Positions 1 to 12,300 of a DNA stretch of 64,000 nt are shown one piece after another. The stretch's first letter is position 1. Each line of letters opens with the position of its first letter. The stretch is taken from contig CAJNYU010000523.1 of the NCBI GenBank assembly GCA_905331475.1, positions 124,001 through 188,000 on the forward strand. Reading direction: 5' to 3'. The position numbers were made by a program, and so were the translations under genes. A model generated the notes under the pieces. It was given only the letters and a program-made list of their open reading frames with translations. It was not told the origin of the DNA and made no database searches. This DNA is from Rotaria socialis (lineage: Eukaryota > Rotifera > Eurotatoria > Philodinida > Philodinidae).

Positions 1-2361
1 CAGCAGGCAGAAGGGTCGTCACGTTTTCTACGTCCTTTCCTTACAAGGTTATACTGTACATATCACAAAAATTGTAAAAGAACCGAAATGAAACAAAAGA
101 AAGAAACTTGTCAAGCTTTATGACTCTTTTTCAAGGAAAATCGTATGAAATACGTCAGCTTGAAAATTTATTCACAACTCGATGCTCATTAAAATCACAT
201 AACTAAAAACTAGTTGCAACTATGTTCTTTGCGACTTAAAAACTAGTGTTTCATTGCTGAGAAAATCGGTCTTCACGGTTCAAGGATAAGAAGTATTTTT
301 TTAAAATAGAACGCATCACGTAGAAAACTCAAGTGATTATTGAAAATTAATCCTTGATTTTAAGCTAAATATTTCATATTAAAAAAAAATGATCAGTGTT
401 AAACCGATTCCCAACACGCTAGTTTTGAATTTTGGCAGCGGTTATAAATATTTTAGCATAGTGAAAAAACCTCTGAATGAAACGAAGCGTACATAATGTA
501 TCATAACTAATGAGGTAACATGTCTATATCACGTTCTTATCTTCTGAAGTTATTTATATCATAGAAAATCTCACGTGTTTCAAAATTAACACTGATTATT
601 AAAATTGATTTTGAACGAAAAGACTTTTTCTGTTTTGTTTCATAGATCGGACGTCGCATTTCTAAGCTTGACTTTCGAGTTGAGAATATTTTCCTTTATA
701 GTAATATTAAGATGAATTTCAAAATAATGAAATCTTTCCTTTTAGTTAAGATTCAGCTGAAATGTTTTTTTTTCTCGATACGATAGAAATAGAAAAAAGA
801 TATTGCTCTAAAGGACATTCTCTGATTGTTGAATTACAGTGCGACGTATGTTTCATATGATCAATTTATAGTTTTATTTCTTTTTCATCTATTTCAACCT
901 AACTGTTAAATGAACGTATCGGTTTCCCTTTTCAACAGTATGAAATTCGATTGGAGTGTGAAGTAAACAGTTTGACAAAGTTTAACATTCTTCATATTTT
1001 GATGTGTAAATGAGTGTTAATCGTGACTGATAAATGATTGGAAACTTGCACTGAAACACTTGTGTGATGCAATATAAAGTATGCGGAACAGAGAAATATT
1101 AACAAAAGCTCGACAGAACCACTCTCAAATGATACGAGTCTAAGAGTAACAATGATATGCTTCAAGACACTCATAGTCAGAGCGTCCATGTTTGAATCGA
1201 TCTAGTATGATAACCATTCGTTACTGATTTTGCTCCTTCTCACTTTTGAAATCTATCGTAAGAGCTGCTAACGAACATAAAATAAAGTCTAGCAATGACT
1301 TTGTCTTGCGAAATCATTTTGTAATTAATTTAGAACAATGCTGCAAGGGTAAAAAAATATTGCAATTGATAAAAACAAGTTTCTTTGACAATGACTGTTT
1401 CAAATATATTAAGTTGTTTTGCTACTTCTGTAAATTGTTGGTGTGCACCTATCTTAATACATTTTTCATCGAGTCTTTTTCAATAGCCACTTTCTTACCT
1501 ATACAAATGGTTCTCCGCTGTAATAACAGTTCGATGAGAATATTTATTATAAAAACGAATTGAGACCTTTCGATTATCACTAGTATTGCCAGTGTTCTAA
1601 ACAACATGATGGTCGTGCAGAATATTTTACTCTGATAGGTGGCGTCGTCATCATTATTTAACGCTCAAGGACGAAGAATGAATCATTTTCAGACAATTAT
1701 TTGCCCACACCTTAGATTTTATCTCATATGATTTGTTATGAGTAATTGACAAAATATTATGATGTGAAAAATATAACTAATAAGCACAAAACATTTTCTA
1801 TTTATGATTTTGTTTTCAGATTCAGTGCATACATATCTCTCTCTAATGGGCATGTAAATCACATGCCAGAAGTGATGCATAGGCATATGCATATATGTTA
1901 TGATCTTTGGAAATATTTTCATGTTTTAGTTAGAAGATTAAACATCAGGCGAAAAAAAGAGATGCTTACATCATTACTTCTCCATCTAATGCAAACACTT
2001 TTGGGAAAGTATTAGAATGTCCACAAGCTATAGCACTTACTATTTGTGCAAATTAACATGAAGAAATCAGACAAAAAAGAATTGATTGCTGAAAAAGAAT
2101 AAACTGTGAAAATAATTCAACCCAATTATTTTAATGAAATTCCTGGAAAACTTACATTCCCAAAACAAGAATTTCTTGATTTCTACTCAACAATGTTTTT
2201 CGTTGCGTAGTGCTCAGCCTATGGCATTTTCAATAGAACGGTGGAAAACATTCTTTTAACCATTCGCAAGTCGAATACTGTTATTTCAGAAGATCTTAGC
2301 GATTTAGTCGTAGCGAAAAATATTCTCTCTTTCAAATAGAGCTAACCACAAGGGGGGGGGG

Positions 2362-2694
2362 AAGCTGATTCAGTGATTCCGAGTGATTCCATTGATTCTG
2401 TGTGATTCCAGTACTATAGAATCAATTGTTTTCTCTTTGATTTTTTATGACTAAACAAAAACCAATATTAGATTCGTGTTCAGAATGAAAAACTAATTGT
2501 AATCAAGATGAAAACAGCTGAATCCAGAGCATTGGAATCAACAGAATCATCCGGAATCAATGAAATCACTAGAATCATTTGGAATCGATGGGATCACTAG
2601 AATCATCCCGGAATCACTAGAACTCACTGAAGAATCTCAGTGATTCTGTTGATTCTACCTGATTCCAATGATTCTATCACCACAGAATCAGCTT
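2362..2694. mobile_element. Small inverted-repeat element rich in GATTC/GAATC words
   Basis: The left end reads AAGCTGATTC (2362-2371) and the right end reads GAATCAGCTT (2685-2694), an exact 10-bp terminal inverted repeat. The interior is mostly variants of GTGATTCC, TTGATTCTG and their complements, so the strand can fold on itself at many registers. There is no coding capacity. It is probably a non-autonomous DNA element (MITE-like). A poly-G run lies just outside the left end. No target duplication was identified. Confidence 0.6.
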
Positions 2695-3360
2695 TTCACC
2701 CTTCGCTACTCACCGAAATTTTAAACCAGAAAGCAGAAAACAGCTTTCTTTAAAAGAATTTCTCGACTCAATTAATTTTGTTGAAGTTCTTGGATTTGTT
2801 AATGTTTATACAAAATCTTTTCAATTCATTGAATATTTTTTCTAACGCTGGTTATCAAATAGTATTCAGAAAAAATATTGCGGATACTGCTACATGAAAT
2901 TTCTGTTCACTATTCTAATTTTATCAGCGCTCTTTTAAAGGTCACCTTCAAGTTTATAATTACGTATCGATATTGATAATAATTATGAAGATGACAATAG
3001 CATCACTAGTTCATGACACTATGATGTAAAATAGAAATCTATCGATGTCAGATTTCGTCGTCGGGCGAGTATTTTGAGAAAATATCGATCTTACTTAAAA
3101 CGTTTTTTTAAATAGTTCTTAAAATCGTAAAATTCAACTTGGAATTTGATTTTTTGGTTCTAAAGAGTTTTAATTTTATTATGCAGTATAATCAACCAAG
3201 AATGCTGAATTCTTTTACGCTGTTCCCCTCTTTCAATACTGAAATGACATAGTAAAAAATCTAAACGAGATCATGTCTCATACACGTAATTCTATACTCA
3301 ATATTTATGCCTATTGATGTTGCTTCTTTTGAAATATGTATGAACTTGATTGTGCATATT

Positions 3361-3382
3361 TTATTATTATTATTATTATTTT
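3361..3382. repeat. ATT trinucleotide microsatellite
   Basis: A run of TTA/ATT units is directly visible. A similar, longer ATT tract lies at about 11803-11842. Confidence 0.9.
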
Positions 3383-3542
3383 AAACGAGGACAGAAGAAA
3401 AGCTCTTGTCAACTAGTATAATCAAACGAAATGTTTAAATGATTTATTATTATCTAGATATCGATAATAAGACATGTGATTTAAGAATTTTTTGCATACT
3501 ATTTCTATTCATAATATTTTCTAAAACTATACTTGTGTTTAG

Positions 3543-6500
3543 GTTCGTTTGTTAGACCAGAAAATTCGATCTATTCGAATCACTATTAGCAATACTCCAT
3601 TCCAATATAATTATTCATCATTATGCGCCATAATGAACCATGCATGTATTGTTGACGGAAATTATTTATTATCGGATCGATTTCGCCAAGATTTTGCATA
3701 CATAAAATATGAATCAAGTGAAATCTATTTTGATACAGCAGCAGGTGCTAACGGTATTGCGCCATTTATATTCAGCAGAAATTATCGAACTATCAATGCA
3801 ACATCACCTGACTCAGATTATGTTGACGAAAGTGAAGGAATCAATGACGAAGCAACAACGGAAGCACCTTTAACAGAGATTATATCTTACGTTCCACTAT
3901 TTCGTCTTCGATACGCATTAAATGTAACAACGAATGAAACACGTCATTTATCAGCAGCATGGGAAAATGCAGCAATAAATTATCTTAACGAAAAATTTCA
4001 GTCGAACTTAATTTCTCTCGCAGTATCGAGTTCAACAGCTATCAGTGATACTGTTAGTAAACAAGCAAGCGACGAAGGACCATTTATAGCAATAATGCTT
4101 TTAATATTCGTTATTTTCGTTTGCTTTTTTATCAGTGTTCAAGGTACTTTTCATACATCTGTTGGATATTTATCAGCTTGTGGAATTATTAGTTTGATTC
4201 TTTCCTCTGGTGCTACATTTGGTTTATTATCACTTCTTAGAGTTCAAATTATGGAACCAATGGCTCTTATTGTTTTTGTTATTGCTAGTAAGTTTTACTA
4301 ATATTAAACAGTCTCATCAATATGTGTTTCTTCTAATCTCCTCCTATACAAAATAAGACAATGTAAATATTAAGAATATGATAGAAACAATGTACACAAC
4401 ATTTCGTATGCAGTTTTGTTCTTCATAAGCATAAAGAATTATTTGTTATCCTAATTCATTCTCCCCGGACGACTCACCGGGGAGTCCCTGTCGTGAGTCC
4501 CCGTGGACTTTTTATTTTGGGGACTTCCCGGGGATTTCTCTGGGGAGAATTGATGAAAGTTTTTAAAATTAAAAAGAATTTATGAGTAATTAGATATTTC
4601 ATCGATTTTGGCCAGATAACTCCCCGGGGAATCCCCAGGGAGTCTCCGCAAAAGAACGGAATCCCTAGGGACTCCCTGGGGATTCTTCTAGGGAGAGTTG
4701 ACTAGGGTTACAAACTGGTGCGCAATTGTTCGAGGGTAGATCAGTAAACGTTGTGGTCCTTTTAAGTTTCAACCTAACATATTCATGTCAACATTTTTCT
4801 AAACTTGTTGTTTCACTTTTTTTATGGTTTCATTCCAATTTAACAAGAAAAACATATATAATATCAAAGCTATCGTGTTTGAGTTTCATTATCAAAACTC
4901 ATTCGCTACATAATCAAATATCCAGAGCGTCTATATTATCCTATAATCAATAAAACTAAATTTAATTCATTGTTGTTAACACAGTATTCTTTCTAACACG
5001 TTGTAGTAATGAATATTTGAAAAAAATCATTCTATTTCAACAATGAAACTCAGCATCTCTCTCGTTCATGGAGAATATCAACAACAGTATCTAAGAGTTT
5101 TCCTGTAGAAGTCGTGCAATAGAACTTTCCCAAAAGAAACAAAAACTCCTATATTCTTATTCGTTTATTGATATAAAACAATTTCAATTGAACACTCTGT
5201 AAATATTTTAGTTATTGAATGTATGCGTGTTTCAATTGTTTGTGGTGATTATCATCGAATAATACAACAACATATTCCACAATCTTCAACGAATGTTTCA
5301 ACGAAAATTGACATTGAAAAAATTCTTTCATCAATATTAAAATCTAGTCGTCCATATTTTTTATCTTCAACATTAATTCAGATGATTGCTTTTACAATTT
5401 TGTCAATAATATCTCCAATGCCATGCCCAAAATATCTTAGTATTACATTAGTCGTATATGTATTTATAAATTATTTAACACATTGTACATTTTTTTCGTC
5501 ATGTCTTATTATAACATTAAAACGTATTAAATCTCGCCGCCATTCTTTATCATGTCTTCATTTACCAAGTGATTATTATATAAAAGATCGTAAAAAATCA
5601 ATAAAAAATACATTCTTCCAGCGACCAATGAAACTTTTTGAAAAGGTTGATCCAAAATTTAAAAAGATTTTTACGGGCTTTATATGTTTATTCTCAATAA
5701 TATGTGTCATATGTAGTTTATGGTTGATACTATCGATTGATACACGTTTATTTGATGATAGATTTCTTCCAAGAAATTCATCTTCATTACGGTCATATAT
5801 GAAATCACAAACCGACGATTATGATATTGGTCCTATGATTATGTTTGTTATTCCTCAAACAGTTGATTATACGAATGCAACCAACCGATTATTAATTCAT
5901 CGTATGATAGAAAAATGTCAAAATGAAACAACAACTAATAAGTTCAAATTAGTATGGATAGACCACGAAGATGTAACAGATCTTTTAACCAGTAAAGATT
6001 CAATTGATATTCGAATAACGCCATATTCGCAAAATGATATCATTTTCTCCGAAGAAAAAAACAAAACCGTTATAAAAGCGTCAAGATTCTATTGCCAATA
6101 TAAATCCATTAAAGGTAAAAAATTTACGTCAGATTTAGAATCCATAATTCTAATCAGTGTCAAGAATAAGGTTAAAACTTCTTCATTACTACTCACTTTC
6201 AGTAAGATGTAAAATTGATAATCTCTTTATTTACATCGAGAAGTGATTCAAAATGAGCTGGTAAATAAAATACATGACTAATTGAAGATTCTTCAAAATC
6301 TTAACAAATATAGAAGAAAATAAAAAATCTCAGGTTTCTATCTTTATTTATCATCTAGTTTTATCAATAATCATCGGTCTGTTAGCTGAGTAGAGAAAAT
6401 TCTAATGTATTGTTTTCAGCTTAAATCATGTGTAAATCGACAATCACCTATGTTGAGAATAGTTTCTCGGATAGGATTTATAGCAATCGATAAAATGTTA

Positions 6501-7275
6501 TAATATAATTCGAATATTTGTACAATATGAACAAGAAAAAATTAAGAAGAAACAAAACGGTCCTATTAAATCAATATCTCTTGTCTAATTTTTAGGCGAT
6601 CGTGAAGATTTACGAACAATGAACAATTTGTATACGTATACGCAACAAAGTCCTATACCATTCATATTTCCTTTCAGTCTTATATTTCAACATTATGAAG
6701 CATTGGGACAAATACGTTTGGAGATGTATTTATTAATACTTATCATGGTTACAATTACTTTCGTTGTCATTTTTCTTATATTTGCCTCGTTAAAAAGAGC
6801 TCTTCTAATCATTTTACATTTACTTGTTCTTCTATCTGGAAGTTTAGCATGCCTATATCTATTTCATAATTTATCATTTAATTTTGCCAATGCACCATGG
6901 TTATATATCATACCTATTGTATTTCTTGATACTATTATTCATGCAACTTTTAATATGAAAAAATCCAAATGGAAATATAATCGTATTATGTTTTCATTAA
7001 TAATAGCATTGATTATATTTTCATTTTTTCCTATTGAGACATATATATTTCATATAATATGTTATTCATTACTTTATCAATCAATTATTTGTTTTACATC
7101 GATTAATATAGTGCTTCCATCATGGTTTTATATTATTAAAAGAATTTTAAGGAAAAATAAGAAAGCTAAAAAATTATCAAAAATACTTATCGATACGAAT
7201 CAATCATCAGCTATAACTACAGAAATACAGAATCTCGTTAATGAGCCTAATGGAAATATGAATAACACTATTTAA
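3543..7275 (+). CDS. Patched/NPC1-like RND-superfamily membrane protein, 5' end missing
   Basis: Three exons join in frame: 3543-4287, 5212-6114 and 6596-7275. Introns are GT-AG, 924 and 481 nt, both phase 1. They give about 775 residues of a multi-pass protein. The first exon encodes an N-glycosylatable loop with a WENAAINYL segment like that before the sterol-sensing domain of Patched/NPC1 proteins, then hydrophobic helices. The second exon finishes the sterol-sensing-like helices and a second loop. The third has more helices and a basic tail. Patched and NPC relatives move sterols or lipids across membranes. In this family the fourth helix usually carries a GxxxD-type motif (for example GVDD/GVDN). 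Here the corresponding stretch, around the first splice junction, reads FVIAIIECMRVS and lacks it, so transport may be altered. The first visible exon follows a good acceptor (AG at 3541-3542) and has no start codon, so an upstream exon with the first helix is missing from the model. Assignment to the superfamily is fairly sure; Patched-related versus NPC-like is not settled. Confidence 0.75.
4457..4705. mobile_element. GC-rich palindromic element inside an intron
   Basis: It lies inside the first visible intron of the Patched-like gene. The ends are related inverted repeats (ATTCTCCCC at the left; GGGAGAGTT at the right), and the interior repeats GGGGA-TCCC words such as CCCCGGGGAATCCCC. Its GC content is far above the surrounding intron. 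No open frame is present. It is probably a MITE-like insertion. Confidence 0.6.
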
Positions 7276-7503
7276 AACAAACTTTTTCTGTGATGTGTAT
7301 GTTCTTTTATTGTTTCTTTTTCTTTGCATTTTTCTTCCAATTTAGCTCAGTGTCATTATTTGCGTCCATACGTTTATCGGTTTTTTTCTCGTTGTCTCTT
7401 TTTATGTGAAATTAAAAATCCCACACGCATGTATTCATTTTATGTATTTCGTTTATATAAATAGTTTTCAAGCTTTTTTGTTGTTGTTTTTTTTGTGTTT
7501 AGA

Positions 7504-7509
7504 AATAAA
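7504..7509 (+). terminator. Candidate poly(A) signal (AATAAA) for the Patched-like gene
   Basis: An AATAAA hexamer lies about 230 nt after the stop codon at 7275, in an otherwise T-rich 3' flank. The position fits a normal 3' UTR. AT-rich sequence makes chance occurrences common. Confidence 0.35.
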
Positions 7510-7659
7510 CTACGTGGAATTAAAAAGTATTAGACAAAATAAAATAAGATTTCTGAAAATGACTAAAATAAATAATTATGATTGAAGAATGTGTAGTAAA
7601 AGAGAGGTTTATTGAGATAGCTTTTTCTGTCTCATACAGAAGCCACGAACAGGTTCGAT

Positions 7660-8160
7660 TAGGGATGTAACAATACCATTTGGAGACACATAAATATTGC
7701 CAATTTTCATAATGAAAATCTACCAATACCAACCAGCGCTGAGTACATGACAGGACTGCCCTGCTGTCCTGTCCTGCCGCCTGCCAGGACGGATCAGGGT
7801 ATCAGGACAGGGCAGGGCAGGACAGAAAAACATGTCCTATGCTCAGCTCTGATACCAACCAATATTTTGCGTTAGCTATAACCAGCGAAGTTAGCTCTAT
7901 CTGATAGAAGTATATAAAATACTAATACCAACAGAAACGATCCCCAGTATTGGTGAGTATTGGTAAAAAAACGTAATTTTCACGAATACTCACAAATACT
8001 GGGGATCTTTTCTGTTGGTATTAGTATTTTATATACTCTTATCAGATAGAGCTAACTTCACTGGTTATAACTAAAGCAAAATATTGGTTGGTATTAGTAG
8101 ATTTTCCTTGTGAAAATTGGCAATCTTTATGTGTTTCCAAATGGTATTGTTACATCCCTA
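7660..8160. mobile_element. Foldback (palindromic) element, interrupted by a second element
   Basis: Terminal repeats TAGGGATGTAACAATACCAT (7660-7679) and its complement (ending 8160) bound a near-complete palindrome. The arms can be followed inward to a centre near 7970 (CCCCAGTATTGGTGAGTATT and its complement). The left arm is interrupted by a GC-rich insertion at 7736-7861, and the right arm is not. No coding capacity. Its ends and structure point to a non-autonomous foldback DNA transposon. Confidence 0.8.
7736..7861. mobile_element. Nested GC-rich mini-element with 10-bp target duplication
   Basis: Inside the left arm of the 7660-8160 palindrome sits a segment starting GCGCTGAGTACATGACAGGA and ending ATGTCCTATGCTCAGCTCTG, itself an imperfect inverted repeat built of CCTGTCCTGCC words. 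It is flanked by direct repeats ATACCAACCA (7726-7735 and 7852-7861). The uninterrupted opposite arm (around 8080-8100) shows the unoccupied sequence with one copy, so both the insertion and its target duplication are directly readable. Confidence 0.8.
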
Positions 8161-8819
8161 GGTACGATGTTAACAACTTCACTAATAGAAATTTATTTAC
8201 AATTGACCAGTAGAGCTAGGAAGTTGTTGTTTTGATCAGCTATTCGAAACACTCATTTACAGATTCTTTATCATGCAACTCTAGAACAGCTTGCACTTTT
8301 ATATGAATACATTGATGAATAGTGTTTATGTCAAAACAAGCAACAATAGAGAAGGATATTAGTAGATGTAATAATCGATAGAAAACGTCTGGTATTTGAT
8401 GATATCAATAAAGCATTAATTCAGATTTTCTGCTCTGATGAAAGTGTTTATGCTAAAGTACATGAAGTATAAAAATAAAAAAACAACTAGATCTAGTTCG
8501 AACGATAAGCAACGAGAAAACATACAAATGTTTTTAGGGATTAAATAGAACTTTTTTTTGTTTGATAATTTGCATGAACTACGATAGGATATCTTTTGTA
8601 CTAAACACTAAGACGAAAAAATTCTCATGACACACGCTGCAAAAGAATTATTGTTGGTAAATCGATGGCTTTTAGTCGATCCCAAACGTATGGACGACAT
8701 ACTCTTCATTTTGCAGTACATTGTCCTCACTTCTCTCAGTCTAATCATTGAATATCTTCAATACCAAACAATGCAATATTTATTTTACTGCTTTCTCTTC
8801 TATAAACTGAGGTGTACCT

Positions 8820-10104
8820 AGGAGACATTGCACGTAAGCCACGACAAGTTACAGCAAAAGGTTGCTCAATCGGTTTCACCAATTTGGCTCATATTTTTAT
8901 AGTAGGTAGCGCTATCAAAGTTAGGAATAAACTGAAAATTTTAGCTCGAACAGGTGATCCATTCTGGAGATATATGCACTCGAAGTAAGACGGGGTCGGA
9001 GTTTTTGTACTTCGACAGTTTTCAATAAATTTTCCTTTTTTCCAAGAATGATAAGAGGTGCAACTAAAAATTTTTCGCCAATAATAGTATAATCAATGGT
9101 CTATCATTTGATGGTATTGAAAGTATCTTATGTTTGAAAAAAACTCTCCATGCGATCGATCAGGCTCAGAAAATAGTGCCCCAGTGTATAGAGTTAATTG
9201 GTATGATTAGTGAGATAGATGAATTTCAATATAGTGCCATATGAAAGAGCACATCAAACTGCATCGAGTGACGTGTTCAAAACTTTGTTATTTTGATTTT
9301 CAGTAGCGAAATATTTTCTACCAAGATTATGATATTTTCGGGAAAAATTCACTTGAAAAAACCACTTGTACTCGTTCTTTTTTTCATATATTATTTTTAT
9401 GTATCCAAATATTCTGACATATTCAGATAGCGCGTGAAATTCTCTACTATTCTATACAAAAATCTCTTGCATAACACGTGTTGGGTGACAAAAAAAATAA
9501 AGCACAATAACGTCACCATAGTCCTCACATTTCTCTAAAACCAACTTTTGTTCTCTTTTTTTTACTTTCTAGTTAGGTAAATACAACAGCAGCTATGCAT
9601 TCTGGTAGCGCTTGAAATTCTGCATCTTTTGATGTGCCACTGAAAAGTCACCAAGATGCAGACGAGTATTTAGTACAGAGCATAATAGTCGCCCTCAGTG
9701 AAAATCATCTAAGTAAGTCTCGGTATTCAGGCGATTACATTATTATAGCTTACTTTGATAGAAAAAAGCAAATAGCACATTTAGAATCATTATGAAAAAC
9801 TGAATCTAACTTGATACTTTTTGGAGAACAATATTTTTCATCAAAATTCCAGCCTACTCCCCCCTTAGCCATTTTTTTCTAGATTTTATCCTGTGGTGAA
9901 CCACAGGTAAAATTTTAATAAAAATTATTTTTTGATAAAATTTGCGGTAGTCAATGTAGTTTCTCATGCTGATTCTAAATGTGCTATTCATTTTTCTATC
10001 AAAGTAAGCTATAATAATGTAATCGCCTGAATACCGAGACTTACTTAGATGATTTTCACTGAGGGCGACTGTAACTTGTCGTGGCTTACGTGCAATGCCT
10101 CTTA
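8820..10104. mobile_element. Composite foldback element sharing a core with the 62.2-kb element
   Basis: The outer ends AGGAGACATTGCACGTAAGC (8820-8839) and GCTTACGTGCAATGCCTCTT (10085-10104) are inverted copies. Inner arms 9690-9770 and 9990-10070 are also inverted. The centre (about 9830-9960) contains CAGCCTACTCCCCC and TCCTGTGGTGAACCAC and closely matches the centre of the element at 62182-63545, although the arms differ. Sequence 8860-9680 has no counterpart on the right side, so the element is asymmetrical or holds an insertion. The open frame at 9854-10150 (-) merely reads through one arm. Confidence 0.7.
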
Positions 10105-11273
10105 GTGACTTTTTCGATAGGCCAAAGTCGACATGGGGAGCGATTTTCATCGAAGGAAAGTGTGGTTGGATTCGTGATGAAAGATACTTATAATCCTGTT
10201 TTACGAGGAAAAAGTATGTTCAACCGATCTTGAATGATATTCAGAACGATTATCTACGAGTTATGCAACATTTCGATGGATGCAATATGATGTGTGGAGC
10301 AATTTTTGTTAATTTGTATGCAACAATATTGCTCATTTAACAGATTCCTAATATTACTAAGTGATGAAATAGTAAGTGGTGATCGTCCAAAATGATATTC
10401 AGATGCATTATCTGTGAATTATTAATTATTTCGAGAGGTGAAAAATGATGTGTGGAGCGATTTTTTTCAAGAATTAAAATACTACAAGATGACCTGGTAA
10501 ACGAGTTTAGAATTTTGTTTAGAGAATAAAAATTATGGTAGGATGTTTCTGGATTATTATAAGCGTGTGTATTGGTGAGCCAGATGTTGTTCGGTTCGGG
10601 TTACAATGTTTTTCAGGGTAGTTTCTATTAGCAGAAATGCTTGTTGTGCGATCTGTTTGAGGTGATGTTAGGGACTATGTGTGATTATTCATGAGGCGTA
10701 GTTGTGTCGGTTGGTGTGCGATTTTGGAAGACTGTAGTTGATTCATCTTGTGATTGAAGAATGCTTGTATGAGAGATTTTTTACGAGGTCCTTGTCATCG
10801 GGATCTGATGGAATCCGGTCAAAGATATGGTGAAGCCCTTGCCAACCCGGAATCATTTGGTAGTTAGGGTCGATCGGCTTCGACAATGCTCGGTTGTATT
10901 ATCCGGCAGGAAACGACCGGACCACTTTCCTTTGAATTCCGGCCTGGATTCCTGGAGCTGAGATTCCGACGAAATCCCTGTCGGATCCTGGCTGATTTTA
11001 GTGGGAAACATATGTCGGCTTCTGGAGTGATCCGGTGCCGGTTCCGATGGGTCCCAGTAGAATCCAGAGACAGAATCGAGTGACTTGGGTCGTTACAATT
11101 TTATTTTATTTTCTCTTACATACGGCGTAATTTCAATTGCACTACTTTGAATTTATATGTTCTAGATTTTTTTTCATAAAGCCATGTATACAGAAAATTC
11201 TTTTGCTAAACAGTACTGAAACCGACGAGCAAATACAGAAAATGTTATGACAATCTTGTATTATTTCCATCAG
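10105..11273. other. Repeat-derived, slightly GC-richer stretch without a gene
   Basis: Two related segments, about 10228-10320 and 10390-10480, repeat in direct orientation (AATGATATTCAGA ... ATGATGTGTGGAGC). About 10790-11095 is rich in CCGG/GGAATCC words reminiscent of the CCCAGGTC elements further right. The short frame at 10886-11083 looks like a by-product. Probably degraded transposon sequence; no gene seen. Confidence 0.5.
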
Positions 11274-11800
11274 ACAATTCCATTGCAGTTGTCAAAGCAA
11301 AACAATGTTCTCCAGCTGAAAATGATGGTTTTATTTTAGTTCAAAGTGGTAAGAAGAAGTTCATAGGAGTCGTCCTTGAAGAAGGTAAAAAAGAATTAAG
11401 AATGGTATATTTTTTTTAATATGCTGATCGAAATTATATAAAAGACTACTGTTGCATGAATCTTAACCTATTTATTTATCATTGGTCATATTGCTTGATT
11501 ATTGTTATACTGTTCTTATGTTTATATTGGAGCAGCTTTGAAATTTAGAAGAAACCGTTGAATTATTAACAGTAGTCTGTCAAAACAGTATTTTTTTCTT
11601 CCATGAATTAAGCTGACAGGCAAATAATATGTTTTGATTTACAAGTATCAATTTACGTTCTTTTTATCTCTATAGGAACTGCTCTGCAAATCAGTGAAGC
11701 TGCCGATCGATTAACTAAAAAGACTGTTCATCCAGAAATCGAAAGTGATTATGAAAGAAACGTTAATAAAATTCAATTCCAACAAAATAATAGTAGGAAA

Positions 11801-11802
<2 letters not shown>

Positions 11803-11840
<38 letters not shown>

Positions 11841-11842
11841 TT
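11803..11842. repeat. ATT trinucleotide microsatellite
   Basis: About 13 ATT units occur in a row, lying in a probable intron of the decayed gene at 11274-14388. Confidence 0.9.
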
Positions 11843-12000
11843 ACACTTAATTTTGTTCTAATCATTTATCATAGCAATCACATCAGTGATATCTACGTAA
11901 AAAGTTGTTCCATTTACAGGTAACTTTATTGAAGTACAACGGTGCTTTTGCATTATTAAATTCATATTTTATAGAACAAAATTCTAATATTCAACGACGT

Positions 12001-12111
12001 CCCAGGTCGTAGAGGTACCATGGGAACCAGCCGGAAAGCCTTGGAAAGCGCTGGAAAGTGGAACCAGTATTCCGATCGGAAATTGACGGATTTTTCCTAT
12101 GGATTCCGGAC
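12001..12111. mobile_element. Truncated copy of the CCCAGGTC element family
   Basis: It begins CCCAGGTCGT at 12001 and continues with GGAAAGCGCTGGAAAGTGGA and CAGTATTCCGAT, parallel to the left half of the fuller element at 14390-14761. The right terminal repeat is absent, so this is a truncated copy. Confidence 0.65.
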
Positions 12112-12300
12112 ATTCAGATATACCAGACATGTTTTATTTATACTTAAATAAATGTCTTCCTTGCTCATCAGCAACTACTTATAGTTCTCCTCAATCATTA
12201 AACAACAATATATGCAAGTTATTCTTTATTGATTTTTTTTCTAGAATAAAATGTTTTTATTCAGTTATAAAAAATATCGATAATCTTCCAGTTGGATTGA

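Larger units (their letters stand above)
1..3542. other. Gene-free stretch upstream of the Patched-like gene
   Basis: No convincing coding exon was found on either strand. The open frames here (for example 1246-1563 and 1746-2015) lack domain-like composition and splice context. The stretch contains a GATTC-rich inverted-repeat element at 2362-2694 and an ATT microsatellite near 3361. The missing 5' exon or exons of the gene starting at 3543 could lie here or further upstream, but I could not locate them. Confidence 0.5.

Noticed and set aside
9854-10150. 98-codon minus-strand frame similar to the frame at 62701-62889
   Set aside because: Both read through the shared centre of two foldback elements. 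Neither has protein-like composition outside the repeat.
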